A stretch of 56,445 bases of DNA from Candidatus Yaniella excrementigallinarum (GCA_019113675.1 DXHA01000099.1:1-56445), one strand, 5' to 3'; shown: positions 42,481 to 52,322, counted from the stretch's first letter. The notes: a model not told the origin generated them from the letters alone. Program-made: numbers and translations.

Positions 42481-43380
42481 ATGACGACGCAAGAACATAA
42501 CCCGGTGATCAATCAGGGCTCAACCGTAGATACCCCAGACGGCTTGCTACCGGTTGGCCACACGCTGCCTGAAGGTGAAGCACTGTTATCGGTGCGAAAC
42601 CTGAAGAAGGTGTACTATACCGACGGCGGAGATATTGAAGCCGTACGCAATCTGACCTTTGACCTGCCAAAAGGTGAACTGACCTGTCTGGTCGGCCCAT
42701 CCGGTTCGGGTAAAACCACCTTGCTCAAAGCTATCTCGGGGCTGCTTGAACCAACGGCCGGTGAAGTCAAGCTGGCTGGCAAGTTGGTCACCGACCCGCC
42801 CAAGTCCATGGCCGTGGTCTTTCAGGAATATGGGCGGTCACTGTACCCGTGGATGCGAGTGCGTGAAAATGTTGAACTACCACTGAAAGTCCAACGGATG
42901 GATAAGGCTCGGCGTGATCAGCTCGTCGATGAGGCGTTGGAAGCAGTGGGACTTGATCACGTGCCACGCTCTTATCCTTGGCAGTTATCCGGTGGGATGC
43001 AGCAGCGCGTGGCCATTGCCCGTGCGGTGGCTTACCAGCCAGAAGTCCTGCTCATGGATGAACCCTTTGCCGCCGTTGATGCCCAAACCCGCGCCGATCT
43101 GGAAGATCTGGTACGCAGCGTCTGGCAAAAACTGGGAGTCACCGTGCTTTTTGTTACCCACGACATCGATGAATCGGTCTATTTGGGCGAACGCGTGATT
43201 ATTTTGTCCTCGTCGCCAACCGTGATCCAACAGGACATCAAAATCGATCTGCCGACAGAACGTGACCAGCTAACAACCCGCTCGTCGCAGCGATTTAGCG
43301 AATTGCGCCACCACGTGTATGAACAAATCCAGTTGGCCAAAGAAGGCTTCCGTCCCGACGCTGCTAAAGCGCAAGCCTAG
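42481..43380 (+). CDS. ABC transporter ATP-binding protein (SsuB/NrtD/TauB-like)
   Basis: A 299-residue ATPase: Walker A GPSGSGKTT, signature LSGGMQQRVAIARA, Walker B VLLMDEPFAAVD, H-loop VTHDIDESV. The first ~38 residues precede the ATPase core. It energises the two permeases just upstream. TAAGGAAAC precedes the ATG. After a 50-base gap a fresh promoter starts the binding-protein gene. Confidence 0.92.
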   Translation: MTTQEHNPVINQGSTVDTPDGLLPVGHTLPEGEALLSVRNLKKVYYTDGGDIEAVRNLTFDLPKGELTCLVGPSGSGKTTLLKAISGLLEPTAGEVKLAGKLVTDPPKSMAVVFQEYGRSLYPWMRVRENVELPLKVQRMDKARRDQLVDEALEAVGLDHVPRSYPWQLSGGMQQRVAIARAVAYQPEVLLMDEPFAAVDAQTRADLEDLVRSVWQKLGVTVLFVTHDIDESVYLGERVIILSSSPTVIQQDIKIDLPTERDQLTTRSSQRFSELRHHVYEQIQLAKEGFRPDAAKAQA

Positions 43381-43430
43381 CGCCCCCGAACTAAGCGTGT
43401 GTTAGTGGCAAGTATTTACTGAATAAACCA

Positions 43431-43458
43431 TTGACGTTTCCATGCAACTACGCATAAT
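43431..43458 (+). promoter_or_regulatory. Promoter of the second binding-protein gene
   Basis: TTGACG (43431-43436) and CATAAT (43453-43458) are both 5/6 matches with 16-base spacing. This gives the binding protein its own strong transcript, usual for binding proteins needed in excess over the permease. Confidence 0.6.
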
Positions 43459-43514
43459 GTTGTGATTCACCTCACGTTTCTTATTGAGGTTCACACTTGC
43501 GTAGAGGAGTCAAA

Positions 43515-44504
43515 ATGAAAAAATTCCGTATTCGGGGCAGCCTTGCGGCCGCTGGGGCGTTATTGCTCTTTACCGCCTGTGGAGGGGGAGGCGGTGAGGC
43601 TGCATCCGAGGATGATGTAGCTCAGGATGGCCAGCTCACCGAAGTCTCAATCGGTGTGGTTCCTGTTGTGGATGTTGCCCCGATATATCTGGGCGTCCAA
43701 GAAGGTATTTTCGAAGACCACGGGTTAGATGTTGATTTGACCGTGGCCCAAGGCGGTGCCGCGATTATTCCTGCGGTGCAGTCGGGCGATTTTGACTTCG
43801 GGTTCTCCAACATCACCTCGCTGGTGATTGGTGAATCCCAGGGGTTGCCATTGCAGGTTGTAGCACCCGGCCCTCAAACCACCGGCAATGTTGGCGAGGA
43901 TTTTTCGTCGCTGTTGGTGCCGGAGGATTCTGACGCAGAATCTATTGCCGACCTGGAGGGTAAACGCGTTGCTGTTAATACACTCAATAATATCAACGAT
44001 ACGGTGCTGAAGGAAGGCTTGCGGCAGGCCGGGGGCGACCGTGATGCCATGGATCTCGTCGAGGTGGCATTCCCAGATATGGCCGGTCAGTTAGAGTCTG
44101 GCAACGTTGATGCCATTATGGCCGTCGAACCCTTTGCCACTATCTCGAAGAACGCCGGCGCCAAGGAAGTTTATTCACCCTATGCCGAGCCGATTGAAGA
44201 TCTGACCATTGCCGCCTACTTTGCCTCAACTGATCGGATTGAAGAGGATCCAGAAACCGTTGAGGCCTTCATTGCCGCGATGAAAGAATCCCAGCAGTAT
44301 GCAGAAGATCATCCCGACGATGCTAAAGCTGTTCTGCCACAGTACACTGAACTCGATGACGACGTCATTGACGAGTTGACCATGCCGAAGTTCCCACAGC
44401 AAGTCACCCGTGACTCCATCGAGCGCATTATCGAGCTGTCCGAAGAGACCGGTTTGATCAACGAGCCGGTGGATATCGATGACCTGCTCCACGAAGACGC
44501 CTGA
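43515..44504 (+). CDS. ABC transporter substrate-binding lipoprotein (NMT1/SsuA-like), LigM-linked
   Basis: A 329-residue lipoprotein with lipobox LFTAC (Cys at residue ~22) followed by a glycine linker. The mature domain (VSIGVVPVVDVAPIYLGVQEG, AQGGAAIIPAVQSGDFDFGF, SGNVDAIMAVEPF) parallels the P450-linked binding protein at 36216 along its whole length. ATG 43515 follows GAGGAGTC; a TTG six codons upstream is rejected. It has its own promoter and terminator and lies between the ABC ATPase and metF-ligM, so its ligand is likely vanillate, syringate or a similar methoxybenzoate. Confidence 0.87.
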   Translation: MKKFRIRGSLAAAGALLLFTACGGGGGEAASEDDVAQDGQLTEVSIGVVPVVDVAPIYLGVQEGIFEDHGLDVDLTVAQGGAAIIPAVQSGDFDFGFSNITSLVIGESQGLPLQVVAPGPQTTGNVGEDFSSLLVPEDSDAESIADLEGKRVAVNTLNNINDTVLKEGLRQAGGDRDAMDLVEVAFPDMAGQLESGNVDAIMAVEPFATISKNAGAKEVYSPYAEPIEDLTIAAYFASTDRIEEDPETVEAFIAAMKESQQYAEDHPDDAKAVLPQYTELDDDVIDELTMPKFPQQVTRDSIERIIELSEETGLINEPVDIDDLLHEDA

Positions 44505-44525
44505 TCTTCGCGCTAGCGCCCAATT

Positions 44526-44558
44526 GTCGCCTGTAACTATCGAGGAGTTGCAGGCGAC
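44526..44558 (+). terminator. Terminator after the second binding-protein gene
   Basis: GTCGCCTGTAAC (44526-44537) pairs with GTTGCAGGCGAC (44547-44558) with one T-G wobble, nine-base loop. A weak T-rich stretch (TATTGCTTT) follows. Confidence 0.65.
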
Positions 44559-44586
44559 TATTGCTTTAAACATTTTTAAAAATCTA

Positions 44587-44615
44587 TTGATACTCACTAT
44601 ACAGATAGATAGTAT
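44587..44615 (+). promoter_or_regulatory. metF-ligM promoter with overlapping palindrome
   Basis: TTGATA (44587-44592) and TAGTAT (44610-44615) with a 17-base spacer. An interrupted palindrome spans it: ATACT (44590) with AGTAT (44611), and TAT (44598) with ATA (44605), centred on ACAG. A regulator bound there would block polymerase; the downstream PadR-type regulator is the natural candidate. Confidence 0.5.
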
Positions 44616-44671
44616 GTGATGTGCGACATGGATATAGGTCGGTCGTATAACAATGCGAAAAGAGGTTCAAC

Positions 44672-45535
44672 ATGTCCCCAGCACCCAGCGATGCGGCTAT
44701 CGAAACTTTAATGCAAGACTTTTCCCTCGAAATGACCGGCAAAGATGTCGAGGCGCTGCGCGAAGCTGCACCATCGATTGCGCCCGGCACACGGGTTAAT
44801 GTCACATTTTTAGGCAATGAAGACCTAGACATGCGCGTCACCGCGGCACAAGCAGTCAAAGAACTCGGTTTTGTTCCCGTTCCGCATATCTCGGCTCGTC
44901 GCATTAAAAGCGAAGACGAGCTGCGGGACTTTATGCAAGGATTAGTCGACGTTGATGCCGCCAAACATATCTTTGCCGTTGGCGGGGACCCATCTGAACC
45001 CATGGGTCCCTACGGTTCCTCGCTGGAAATGATTCAATCGGAAGTGTTCTCAGATTACGGGGTTGAAGAGGTTTCAATTGCCGGGTATCCCGAGGGGCAT
45101 CCATACATGTCCGATGAAGCCTTCCTACGTGAAACTCACGACAAGCTTGCCAGCCTGGACAACCAAAACATGTCATCAAGTATCATCACCCAGTTCGGCT
45201 TTGATATTGACCCTGTGGCCAACTGGCTGAACACCCTGGCGGGTGAAAATATCACCGTCCCGGTACGCATCGGAGTTCCAGGTCCGGCCGGGATTCGTCG
45301 GCTTTTGAAATACGCTAAGCGTTTTGGAGTGGGCGCATCGGCCGGCATTGCCTTGAAATACGGGTTTTCTCTCACCAATCTAGTGGGCACCGCCGGCCCA
45401 GATAAATTCCTCAAAGAGCTCGCGGAAGAAACCCAAGATTCTGAGTTCCAGGGTGATGTCAACATCCATTTCTACACCTTCGGCGGGGTGGCAAGAACTG
45501 CCGAATGGGCTCAAGATTTCACCGAAAAATTCTAA
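44672..45535 (+). CDS. metF: Methylenetetrahydrofolate reductase (MetF-like), demethylation-linked
   Basis: A 287-residue TIM-barrel flavoprotein of the MetF family (HISARRIKSEDELRDFM, FAVGGDPSEPMGPYGSSLEM, QFGFDIDPVANWL). In Sphingobium SYK-6 a metF beside ligM recycles the 5-methyl-tetrahydrofolate made by O-demethylation back to methylene-tetrahydrofolate; the same adjacency is seen here with a 27-base gap to ligM. AAAGAGGTT lies before the ATG. It is slightly diverged from the methionine-biosynthetic form, so a dedicated C1-recycling role is likely. Confidence 0.88.
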   Translation: MSPAPSDAAIETLMQDFSLEMTGKDVEALREAAPSIAPGTRVNVTFLGNEDLDMRVTAAQAVKELGFVPVPHISARRIKSEDELRDFMQGLVDVDAAKHIFAVGGDPSEPMGPYGSSLEMIQSEVFSDYGVEEVSIAGYPEGHPYMSDEAFLRETHDKLASLDNQNMSSSIITQFGFDIDPVANWLNTLAGENITVPVRIGVPGPAGIRRLLKYAKRFGVGASAGIALKYGFSLTNLVGTAGPDKFLKELAEETQDSEFQGDVNIHFYTFGGVARTAEWAQDFTEKF

Positions 45536-46963
<1,428 letters not shown>

Positions 46964-46981
46964 ACCATGTCCATTCCCATA

Positions 46982-47015
46982 GCGGCCGCGTTCTGCAATA
47001 GCAGGGCGCGGCCGC
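46982..47015 (+). terminator. GC-rich hairpin after ligM
   Basis: GCGGCCGCG (46982-46990) pairs perfectly with CGCGGCCGC (47007-47015), 16-base loop. No clear T run follows, so termination may be partial. Each arm contains GCGGCCGC. Confidence 0.5.
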
Positions 47016-47040
47016 GCATTTCAACTACACTGCCTTCACC

Positions 47041-47646
47041 ATGAGTTTACGATCTGCACTACTTACCTTGTTATCCTCTGGGCCCCATACCGGCTACGAT
47101 CTTGCCAAAAACTTCCATTCATCGGTGGGATTTTTGTGGCATGCCCCGGATTCCCAAATTTATCCACAACTCAAAAAAATGCAGGCCGAAGAACTCATCA
47201 CCGGTTACTCGGTGCCGTGGGGTACAAAGGGTGCAACCAAAACCGAATACGCAATCACCGAGGCAGGTTTGGCATATCTGCATGCCTGGCAGGCTGAACC
47301 GGTAACCTACCGGCCAGAGCGCAGCGAAGTTCGCTTGCGCTCAGCATATTTTGAATTCGCCGACGACGACGATGCCCGCCAATGTTTGACAGCGCACCTG
47401 ATGCATTATCGTGGCGTCGTTGAAGATGTGCGTTACCAGATCCAGGAGCTTGAAGAGGGTAGTTCGGCCATCCATCGCAGTCGGTTGGCGCAATACTCCA
47501 AGGCCGAGCACGCCAAAATCACCCGCTTTAAAGTGTTTGCCTATCAGGGGATCTTGAAACAGGCTGAGGCAGAAATCGAATGGGCCCAAGAAGGGCTTGC
47601 CATATTAGCAGAACTCGCCGAGACCCGGATTTCAGACCCCCGCTGA
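47041..47646 (+). CDS. PadR-family regulator
   Basis: A 201-residue regulator: N-terminal winged helix (MSLRSALLTLLSSGPHTGYDL, SQIYPQLKKMQAEELITG, TKTEYAITEAGLAYL) followed by a helical dimerisation domain, i.e. PadR with the Vir_act_alpha_C extension. PadR proteins commonly sense phenolic acids and release target promoters. It lies 77 bases after ligM; the palindrome over the metF promoter is a plausible target. Its 3' end overlaps the convergent GntR gene by 15 bases. Confidence 0.88.
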   Translation: MSLRSALLTLLSSGPHTGYDLAKNFHSSVGFLWHAPDSQIYPQLKKMQAEELITGYSVPWGTKGATKTEYAITEAGLAYLHAWQAEPVTYRPERSEVRLRSAYFEFADDDDARQCLTAHLMHYRGVVEDVRYQIQELEEGSSAIHRSRLAQYSKAEHAKITRFKVFAYQGILKQAEAEIEWAQEGLAILAELAETRISDPR

Positions 47647-48294
47647 GTTGGCGATCGCCTCGGCTACCGAAGCTAGATGGGTGTGCATCGCCGCTGCTGC
47701 CGCATCGGGGTCCCGCTGACAAATTGCTTCGATAACCGCCAGGTGCTGGGGTAGGGAAACCTGGGGCCGATCCGGTTGTGCCGACAACTGGAAATGGTAG
47801 CGAATGGCCTGACCACGCAACCGATTAATGGTTTGTGCTGCGGTCTGTTGGCCAGCAATGTCAATAATGCGGTTATGCAGTTGACGATTCAGATTTGAAT
47901 ACTCATCCCGGGCGCCGTGTTGCACCGCAGTTTGCATGTGCGCGCCGATATCGCGCAGCTCGTTGGCTTGAGCGTCGGTAATTTTTGCGGCAGCCTTGCG
48001 TGCACACAGCGACTCCACCGCGCCGCGCACCTCAGTGATCTCAATTGCCTCTTGAAGTGAGACTCTCCGAACCCGTGCACCCCGATTCGGAATCCGCTCA
48101 ACAAGTCCCTCGGTGATCAATTCATTGAGGGCAAGCCGCGCATCGCCCCGTGAGGCCTGATGCTCCTCGGCGACGTCGGCTTCTACCAGCCGTTGATGCG
48201 GCACGAGATTGCCGGCCACAATATCGTGGCGCAACCGGTCGGTGAGCGACTGGTCTTTGCCGGTCTGGTGTGTGGCTGGGGTGGTGCTGGTCAT
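47632..48294 (-). CDS. GntR-family (FadR/FCD-type) regulator
   Basis: A 220-residue regulator: GntR winged helix (LTDRLRHDIVAGNLVPHQRL, EEHQASRGDARLALNELITEGLVERI) and a C-terminal FCD ligand domain (RGAVESLCARKAAAK, YSNLNRQLHNRIIDIAG, HLAVIEAICQRDPDAAAAAM). FCD regulators usually respond to organic acids. ATG 48294 starts MTSTTPAT; the longer frame to 48363 runs towards the operator region. Divergent from the tautomerase-hydratase-aldolase-dioxygenase operon, which it probably controls. Confidence 0.88.
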   Translation of the reverse strand: MTSTTPATHQTGKDQSLTDRLRHDIVAGNLVPHQRLVEADVAEEHQASRGDARLALNELITEGLVERIPNRGARVRRVSLQEAIEITEVRGAVESLCARKAAAKITDAQANELRDIGAHMQTAVQHGARDEYSNLNRQLHNRIIDIAGQQTAAQTINRLRGQAIRYHFQLSAQPDRPQVSLPQHLAVIEAICQRDPDAAAAAMHTHLASVAEAIANSAGV

Positions 48295-48376
48295 TAGTCT
48301 CCAGTGTGTTTTTGGGTGGTGGGCGGCGTCGTTACCACCATGGTAGTCATCGCTGAGCCACACGCCACTTCAGTAA

Positions 48377-48411
48377 ACAATATTGTAAACAATCTTGTTA
48401 GCAGATAGTCT
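48377..48411 (+). promoter_or_regulatory. GntR operator and promoter of the ring-cleavage operon
   Basis: Overlapping palindromes ACAATATTGT (48377-48386) and ATTGTAAACAAT (48382-48393) continue into CTTGTTA. The TTGT/ACAA halves fit FadR-subfamily GntR sites. TTGTAA (48383-48388) and TAGTCT (48406-48411), 17 bases apart, could be the promoter, with the operator across its -35. Confidence 0.5.
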
Positions 48412-48443
48412 AGTGTGAGCGTTCCCACAAACAAAGGAGCACT

Positions 48444-49607
48444 ATGGCTGACAGTGCCGTACGAGTTATCGGTGATCAGACGGCGATACCGTACGCACTC
48501 ATGCGCGGCGGCACCTCGCGCGGTCCGATGTTCTTGGCCACCGATTTGCCGATCGATACGGCACGCCGTGATGCAGTGTTGCTCGCGGTGCTGGGTAGTC
48601 CGCATCCGCTGCAAGTAGATGGCGTCGGTGGTGGTCACCCGTTGACATCTAAGGCCGGTATTGTCGCAGTTTCGGAATTGGTCGACGTCGACATTGATTT
48701 CACTTTCGCGCAACTGCAGCCCGAAACAACCACGGTGCAAACTACCGCGAACTGCGGCAATATGCTGGCCGCCGTCGTCCCCTTCGCTGTGGAAGCTGGA
48801 CTGATCCAAGCGCAGACTGACATCACCGAGGCCACCGTGCGAACCACCAATACCGGGCTGAGTTCACGCATTGCGATTCGCACACCACGCCGCGATGGTC
48901 AACGAGTTGTGCAATATGATGGCGATGCCGAAATTGCTGGGGTGCCAGGTACCGCCTCGCCGGTGGATATTCGGTTTCTCAATACTGCCGGCTCCATTGC
49001 CCCGGCATTGCTGCCCACCGGAAATGCCAGCGATATCGTAACCATGGACGCCACCGAGTATACGGTCACGCTGATTGATAATGGTCAGCCCTTGGTCATT
49101 GTCAACGCCCAGGAGCTTGGCGTCACCGGCTACGAATCCGTTGGAGAACTCGACGAGAACACCGAACTAAAACACCGGCTTGAACAGTTGCGCCTGGCTG
49201 CTGGTCACCTGATGGGATTAGGTGATGTCGCCGAAGCCGCATACCCAAAAATGACTCTGGTCGCCCCGGCAGTAAACGGTGGTGCCATTGCCACCCGTAG
49301 TTTTATCCCGCATCGTGTGCATGAGTCAATCGGAGTGCTAGCAGCCGTCACCGTGGCTACCGCAGTGGTTACCCAAGGCACTGTGGCTGCAGCCATCGGC
49401 ACTTCGGCAAAGGGACAGCAGCGCACATTGGGCATCGAACACCCATCGGGCACCTTTGAGGCTCTGGTGGATCTGGATGCAAGCGGTGCGGTGGTGGCCT
49501 CCGGTAATACCCGCACAGCACGGCTCATTTCCCGCGGCGAAGTTTATGTGCCCAAACGTATTTGGGACCCAACCCAATCAGAGAAAAGGACACCAAGTGA
49601 TTATTGA
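48444..49607 (+). CDS. 4-Oxalomesaconate tautomerase (PrpF family, GalD/LigU-like)
   Basis: A 387-residue PrpF-fold isomerase. The N-terminal YALMRGGTSRGPMF is diagnostic; Lys70 in GGHPLTSKAG and Cys104 in TTANCGNM sit where LigU and GalD have active-site residues. It interconverts keto and enol or double-bond isomers of 4-oxalomesaconate so that the hydratase can act. GTG-type shadow starts are ignored; ATG 48444 has AAAGGAGCA seven bases upstream. Its last 11 bases overlap the hydratase gene. Methylitaconate or aconitate isomerase would be the alternative, but the context favours OMA. Confidence 0.85.
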   Translation: MADSAVRVIGDQTAIPYALMRGGTSRGPMFLATDLPIDTARRDAVLLAVLGSPHPLQVDGVGGGHPLTSKAGIVAVSELVDVDIDFTFAQLQPETTTVQTTANCGNMLAAVVPFAVEAGLIQAQTDITEATVRTTNTGLSSRIAIRTPRRDGQRVVQYDGDAEIAGVPGTASPVDIRFLNTAGSIAPALLPTGNASDIVTMDATEYTVTLIDNGQPLVIVNAQELGVTGYESVGELDENTELKHRLEQLRLAAGHLMGLGDVAEAAYPKMTLVAPAVNGGAIATRSFIPHRVHESIGVLAAVTVATAVVTQGTVAAAIGTSAKGQQRTLGIEHPSGTFEALVDLDASGAVVASGNTRTARLISRGEVYVPKRIWDPTQSEKRTPSDY

Positions 49608-50619
49608 TATCCACGGGCACTATACGACGGCGCCGGAACCACTGGGTGCTTGGCGCCAACAACAACTTGCAGCTTTAGATGGCGGACAGGCCCCAGCAAA
49701 AGATGGCCCGGTGATCACCGATGACCAAATCTGCGAATCGTTGGAACCCAATCAGCTGCGCCTGATGGATGAACGTGGCGTCGACGTCCAAATTTTCTCA
49801 CCGCGAGCCTCCTTTATGGCCCACCACGCCGGGGATTTCGAAACCTCTTCGGCCTGGTCACGCCACTGCAACGACCTGATCGGCCGGGTAGCCGAACTCT
49901 ACCCGCAGCGCTTTGCGCCATCGGCCATGCTGCCGCAGTCACCCGGCGTCGAGACCACCTCGGTGATTGATGAGCTAGAGCGTTGCGTGGCAGAACACGA
50001 CATTGTTGCCGTCAACCTCAACCCGGATCCCTCCGGCGGGAATTGGACCTCACCACCGCTGACCGATCAGTACTGGTTCCCCGTCTACGAAAAGCTCATT
50101 GAATACGAGCTACCGGTCATGGTGCATGTCTCTACTTCAATCAACCCGGCCTTTCACACCACCGGGGCACACTACCTTAACGCTGATACCACTGCGGTTA
50201 TGCAACTGCTGCAAGGCGATTTATTTGCCACCTTTCCCCAACTGAATATGATCATCCCCCACGGTGGGGGAGCGGCACCGTATCATTGGGGGCGCTTCCG
50301 GGGACTGGCGATGATGTTGGACAAACCAGAACTGGAAGACCACCTACTCAACAACATCTACTTTGACACCTGCGTTTACCATCAGCCCGGTATCGACACG
50401 CTGTTAGAAGTCGTTCCGCATCGCAACATCATGTTCGCCTCCGAAATGATCGGCGCGGTACGCACCCAAGACCCCAACACCGGCCACTATTTTGACGACA
50501 CCGTGCGATACATTCAGGCGGCAGAATTGAGCCAAGCCTCACGACAGGCCATTTTCGAAGACACTGCACGGGCAGTCCATCCGCGCCTGGACCGTCGCCT
50601 AAAAGCGCAGGGACGGTAG
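49597..50619 (+). CDS. ligJ: 4-Oxalomesaconate hydratase (LigJ-type amidohydrolase-fold)
   Basis: A 340-residue amidohydrolase-superfamily enzyme. The metal motif DIHGHYTTAPEP is at residues 4-15; SPRASFMAHHAGDF, NLNPDPSGGNWTSPPLTD, MVHVST, IPHGGGAAPYHWGRFRG and FASEMIGAVR follow. These match Sphingobium LigJ nearly block for block by recall, including total length. It hydrates 4-oxalomesaconate to 4-carboxy-4-hydroxy-2-oxoadipate. GTG 49597 is the start, 11 bases inside the tautomerase gene and preceded by AAAGGACACC; a longer frame to 49456 has no support. Confidence 0.92.
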   Translation: MIIDIHGHYTTAPEPLGAWRQQQLAALDGGQAPAKDGPVITDDQICESLEPNQLRLMDERGVDVQIFSPRASFMAHHAGDFETSSAWSRHCNDLIGRVAELYPQRFAPSAMLPQSPGVETTSVIDELERCVAEHDIVAVNLNPDPSGGNWTSPPLTDQYWFPVYEKLIEYELPVMVHVSTSINPAFHTTGAHYLNADTTAVMQLLQGDLFATFPQLNMIIPHGGGAAPYHWGRFRGLAMMLDKPELEDHLLNNIYFDTCVYHQPGIDTLLEVVPHRNIMFASEMIGAVRTQDPNTGHYFDDTVRYIQAAELSQASRQAIFEDTARAVHPRLDRRLKAQGR

Positions 50620-50630
50620 AAGGGAGCACC

Positions 50631-51314
50631 ATGTACGATCTGGGCATCGTCAATACCACGATCCACCGGCCAGACGCCGCCGAGGTGGCGGCCCTGAATC
50701 AATACGGAACCGCTACCATCCACGAAGCAATGGGCCGGGTAGGCCTGATGCGACCCTATATGCGCCCGGTGTATGACGGCGCTAAACTCTGTGGCCCGGC
50801 GGTGACCGTACTGCTGCAGCCCGGTGATAATTGGATGCTGCACGTTGCCGCCGAACAACTGCAAGACGGTGATGTAGTCGTTGCCGGATGCATCACCGAA
50901 TCTGATGCCGGGTTCTTTGGTGAACTACTGGCAACATCCTTCCGCGCTCGCGGCGGAACCGGTCTGGTTATTGACGGCGGGGTACGCGATACCGCCGAAC
51001 TGCAGGAGATGGATTTTCCCGTCTTTGCTCGAGCAATTCATGCACGCGGAACCGTCAAGGAAACCCTAGGCTCGGTCAATATCCCGGTCAACTGTGCCAA
51101 CGCCACCGTCAACCCCGGTGACGTGGTGGTAGGTGATGCCGACGGCGTCGTAGTCGTTCCGCGAGAAAGAGTGTCCCAAGTCGTTGAAGCATCACGTATA
51201 AGAGAAGAAAAAGAAGCCACCGTACGAGCCCGCCTTCAAGCCGGTGAGCTGGGATTAGACGTGTACGGCATGCGGGACAAACTTGCAGCCAAAGGCCTGC
51301 AATACAACGAGTAA
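50631..51314 (+). CDS. ligK: 4-Carboxy-4-hydroxy-2-oxoadipate (CHA/HMG) aldolase
   Basis: A 227-residue class II pyruvate aldolase of the RraA-like fold. The catalytic Arg119-Asp120 lie in VIDGGVRD, the metal/phosphate loop is GELLATSFRARGG, and TIHEAMGRVGLM is the family N-terminal motif. It splits CHA into pyruvate and oxaloacetate, the last step after LigJ. AAGGGAGC precedes the ATG; the gap to ligJ is 11 bases and to the dioxygenase nine. Confidence 0.92.
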   Translation: MYDLGIVNTTIHRPDAAEVAALNQYGTATIHEAMGRVGLMRPYMRPVYDGAKLCGPAVTVLLQPGDNWMLHVAAEQLQDGDVVVAGCITESDAGFFGELLATSFRARGGTGLVIDGGVRDTAELQEMDFPVFARAIHARGTVKETLGSVNIPVNCANATVNPGDVVVGDADGVVVVPRERVSQVVEASRIREEKEATVRARLQAGELGLDVYGMRDKLAAKGLQYNE

Positions 51315-51323
51315 GGAAACATA

Positions 51324-52322
51324 ATGGCTGAACTGGAAAACTTTGATCTGGCGCATATCAGTGCCGTAGAAATCCTGACCCCAAAATTTGATGAAAGCCT
51401 CTGGTTCTTCAGAGACCTACTAGCCATGCGAGAAGTCGAACGGATTGGCGAATCAGTATATTTACGTTGCTGGGACGAATATGAAACCTACTCGATCAAA
51501 CTCACCGCGTCCACCAATAATGGTGTGGGGCGCACCATGCTGCGTGCCACCAGTCCCGAAGCATTGCAGCGCCGTGTGGCAGCAATTGAAGCAGCTGGAC
51601 TGGGCAACGGTTGGCGTGAACCCGAGGTCGGTATCGGTGATTACTATGAATTCGAAGATCCAGACGGTCACGAATTTGGGATCTACTATGACACCACGCT
51701 TTATACGCCCGACGAGCACGACCGCCCGGCTTTGAAAAACCAGGCTTCACGCTATCCCGGCCGCGGAGTCAATGTACGTCGTTTGGATCATATTAATTAT
51801 TTGGCCTCCGATGTGAACGCCGTCGGTGAGTTTTGGGATCAAGTCATGAAATCCCGGGAAACCGAGCAAGTGGAACTTGATGCCGGCGGATTCGCCGCCC
51901 GCTGGTTTCGGTTTGCACAAAAATCCTATGACGTCGTGTACTCGGATGACTGGACTGGTGAGCGTGGCCGATTCCATCACCTGGCCTTTGCCACTGACAC
52001 CCGTGAAGATATTCTCAAGGCCGCGGACTTCTTCCTTGAAGAAGGCGTTTACATTGAATATGGCCCGTATAAACACGCGATCAACCAGACCTTCTTCCTT
52101 TATGTTTGGGAACCGGGCGGTAATCGCATCGAATTCGCTAATGCCGGGGCTCGCCTGATCATGAACCCGGATATGCCCGTTGTTACTTGGTCGGAGGCCG
52201 AACGCGCTAAAGGCCAGGCCTGGGGCATGAAAACGGTGCCTACCTTCCACACCCACGGGACCCCATATGTAGAAAACCAGGAACAGATTGACCGAGACGC
52301 GATGCAAGGTATTCGGCGCTGA
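51324..52322 (+). CDS. VOC-type (type I) extradiol ring-cleavage dioxygenase, candidate gallate dioxygenase
   Basis: A 332-residue two-domain vicinal-oxygen-chelate protein. The C-terminal domain has the full iron set expected by comparison with catechol 2,3-dioxygenase: His156 (RLDHINYL), His219 (GRFHHLAFATD) and Glu270 (GNRIEFANAG), plus the conserved His251 (PYKHAIN). The N-terminal domain (DLAHISAVEILTPK to GHEFGIYYD) is the non-metal half. It is the only ring-cleavage enzyme in the window. Sharing an operon with OMA tautomerase, hydratase and aldolase implies it makes 4-oxalomesaconate, i.e. cleaves gallate or a methylgallate, a task otherwise known from LigAB-type (type II) enzymes. Substrate is inference. 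Confidence 0.85.
   Translation: MAELENFDLAHISAVEILTPKFDESLWFFRDLLAMREVERIGESVYLRCWDEYETYSIKLTASTNNGVGRTMLRATSPEALQRRVAAIEAAGLGNGWREPEVGIGDYYEFEDPDGHEFGIYYDTTLYTPDEHDRPALKNQASRYPGRGVNVRRLDHINYLASDVNAVGEFWDQVMKSRETEQVELDAGGFAARWFRFAQKSYDVVYSDDWTGERGRFHHLAFATDTREDILKAADFFLEEGVYIEYGPYKHAINQTFFLYVWEPGGNRIEFANAGARLIMNPDMPVVTWSEAERAKGQAWGMKTVPTFHTHGTPYVENQEQIDRDAMQGIRR

Noticed and set aside
46982..47015. Cloning-vector trace because of two NotI-type GCGGCCGC sequences
   Set aside because: They are the two arms of one hairpin at the end of ligM in otherwise natural sequence.
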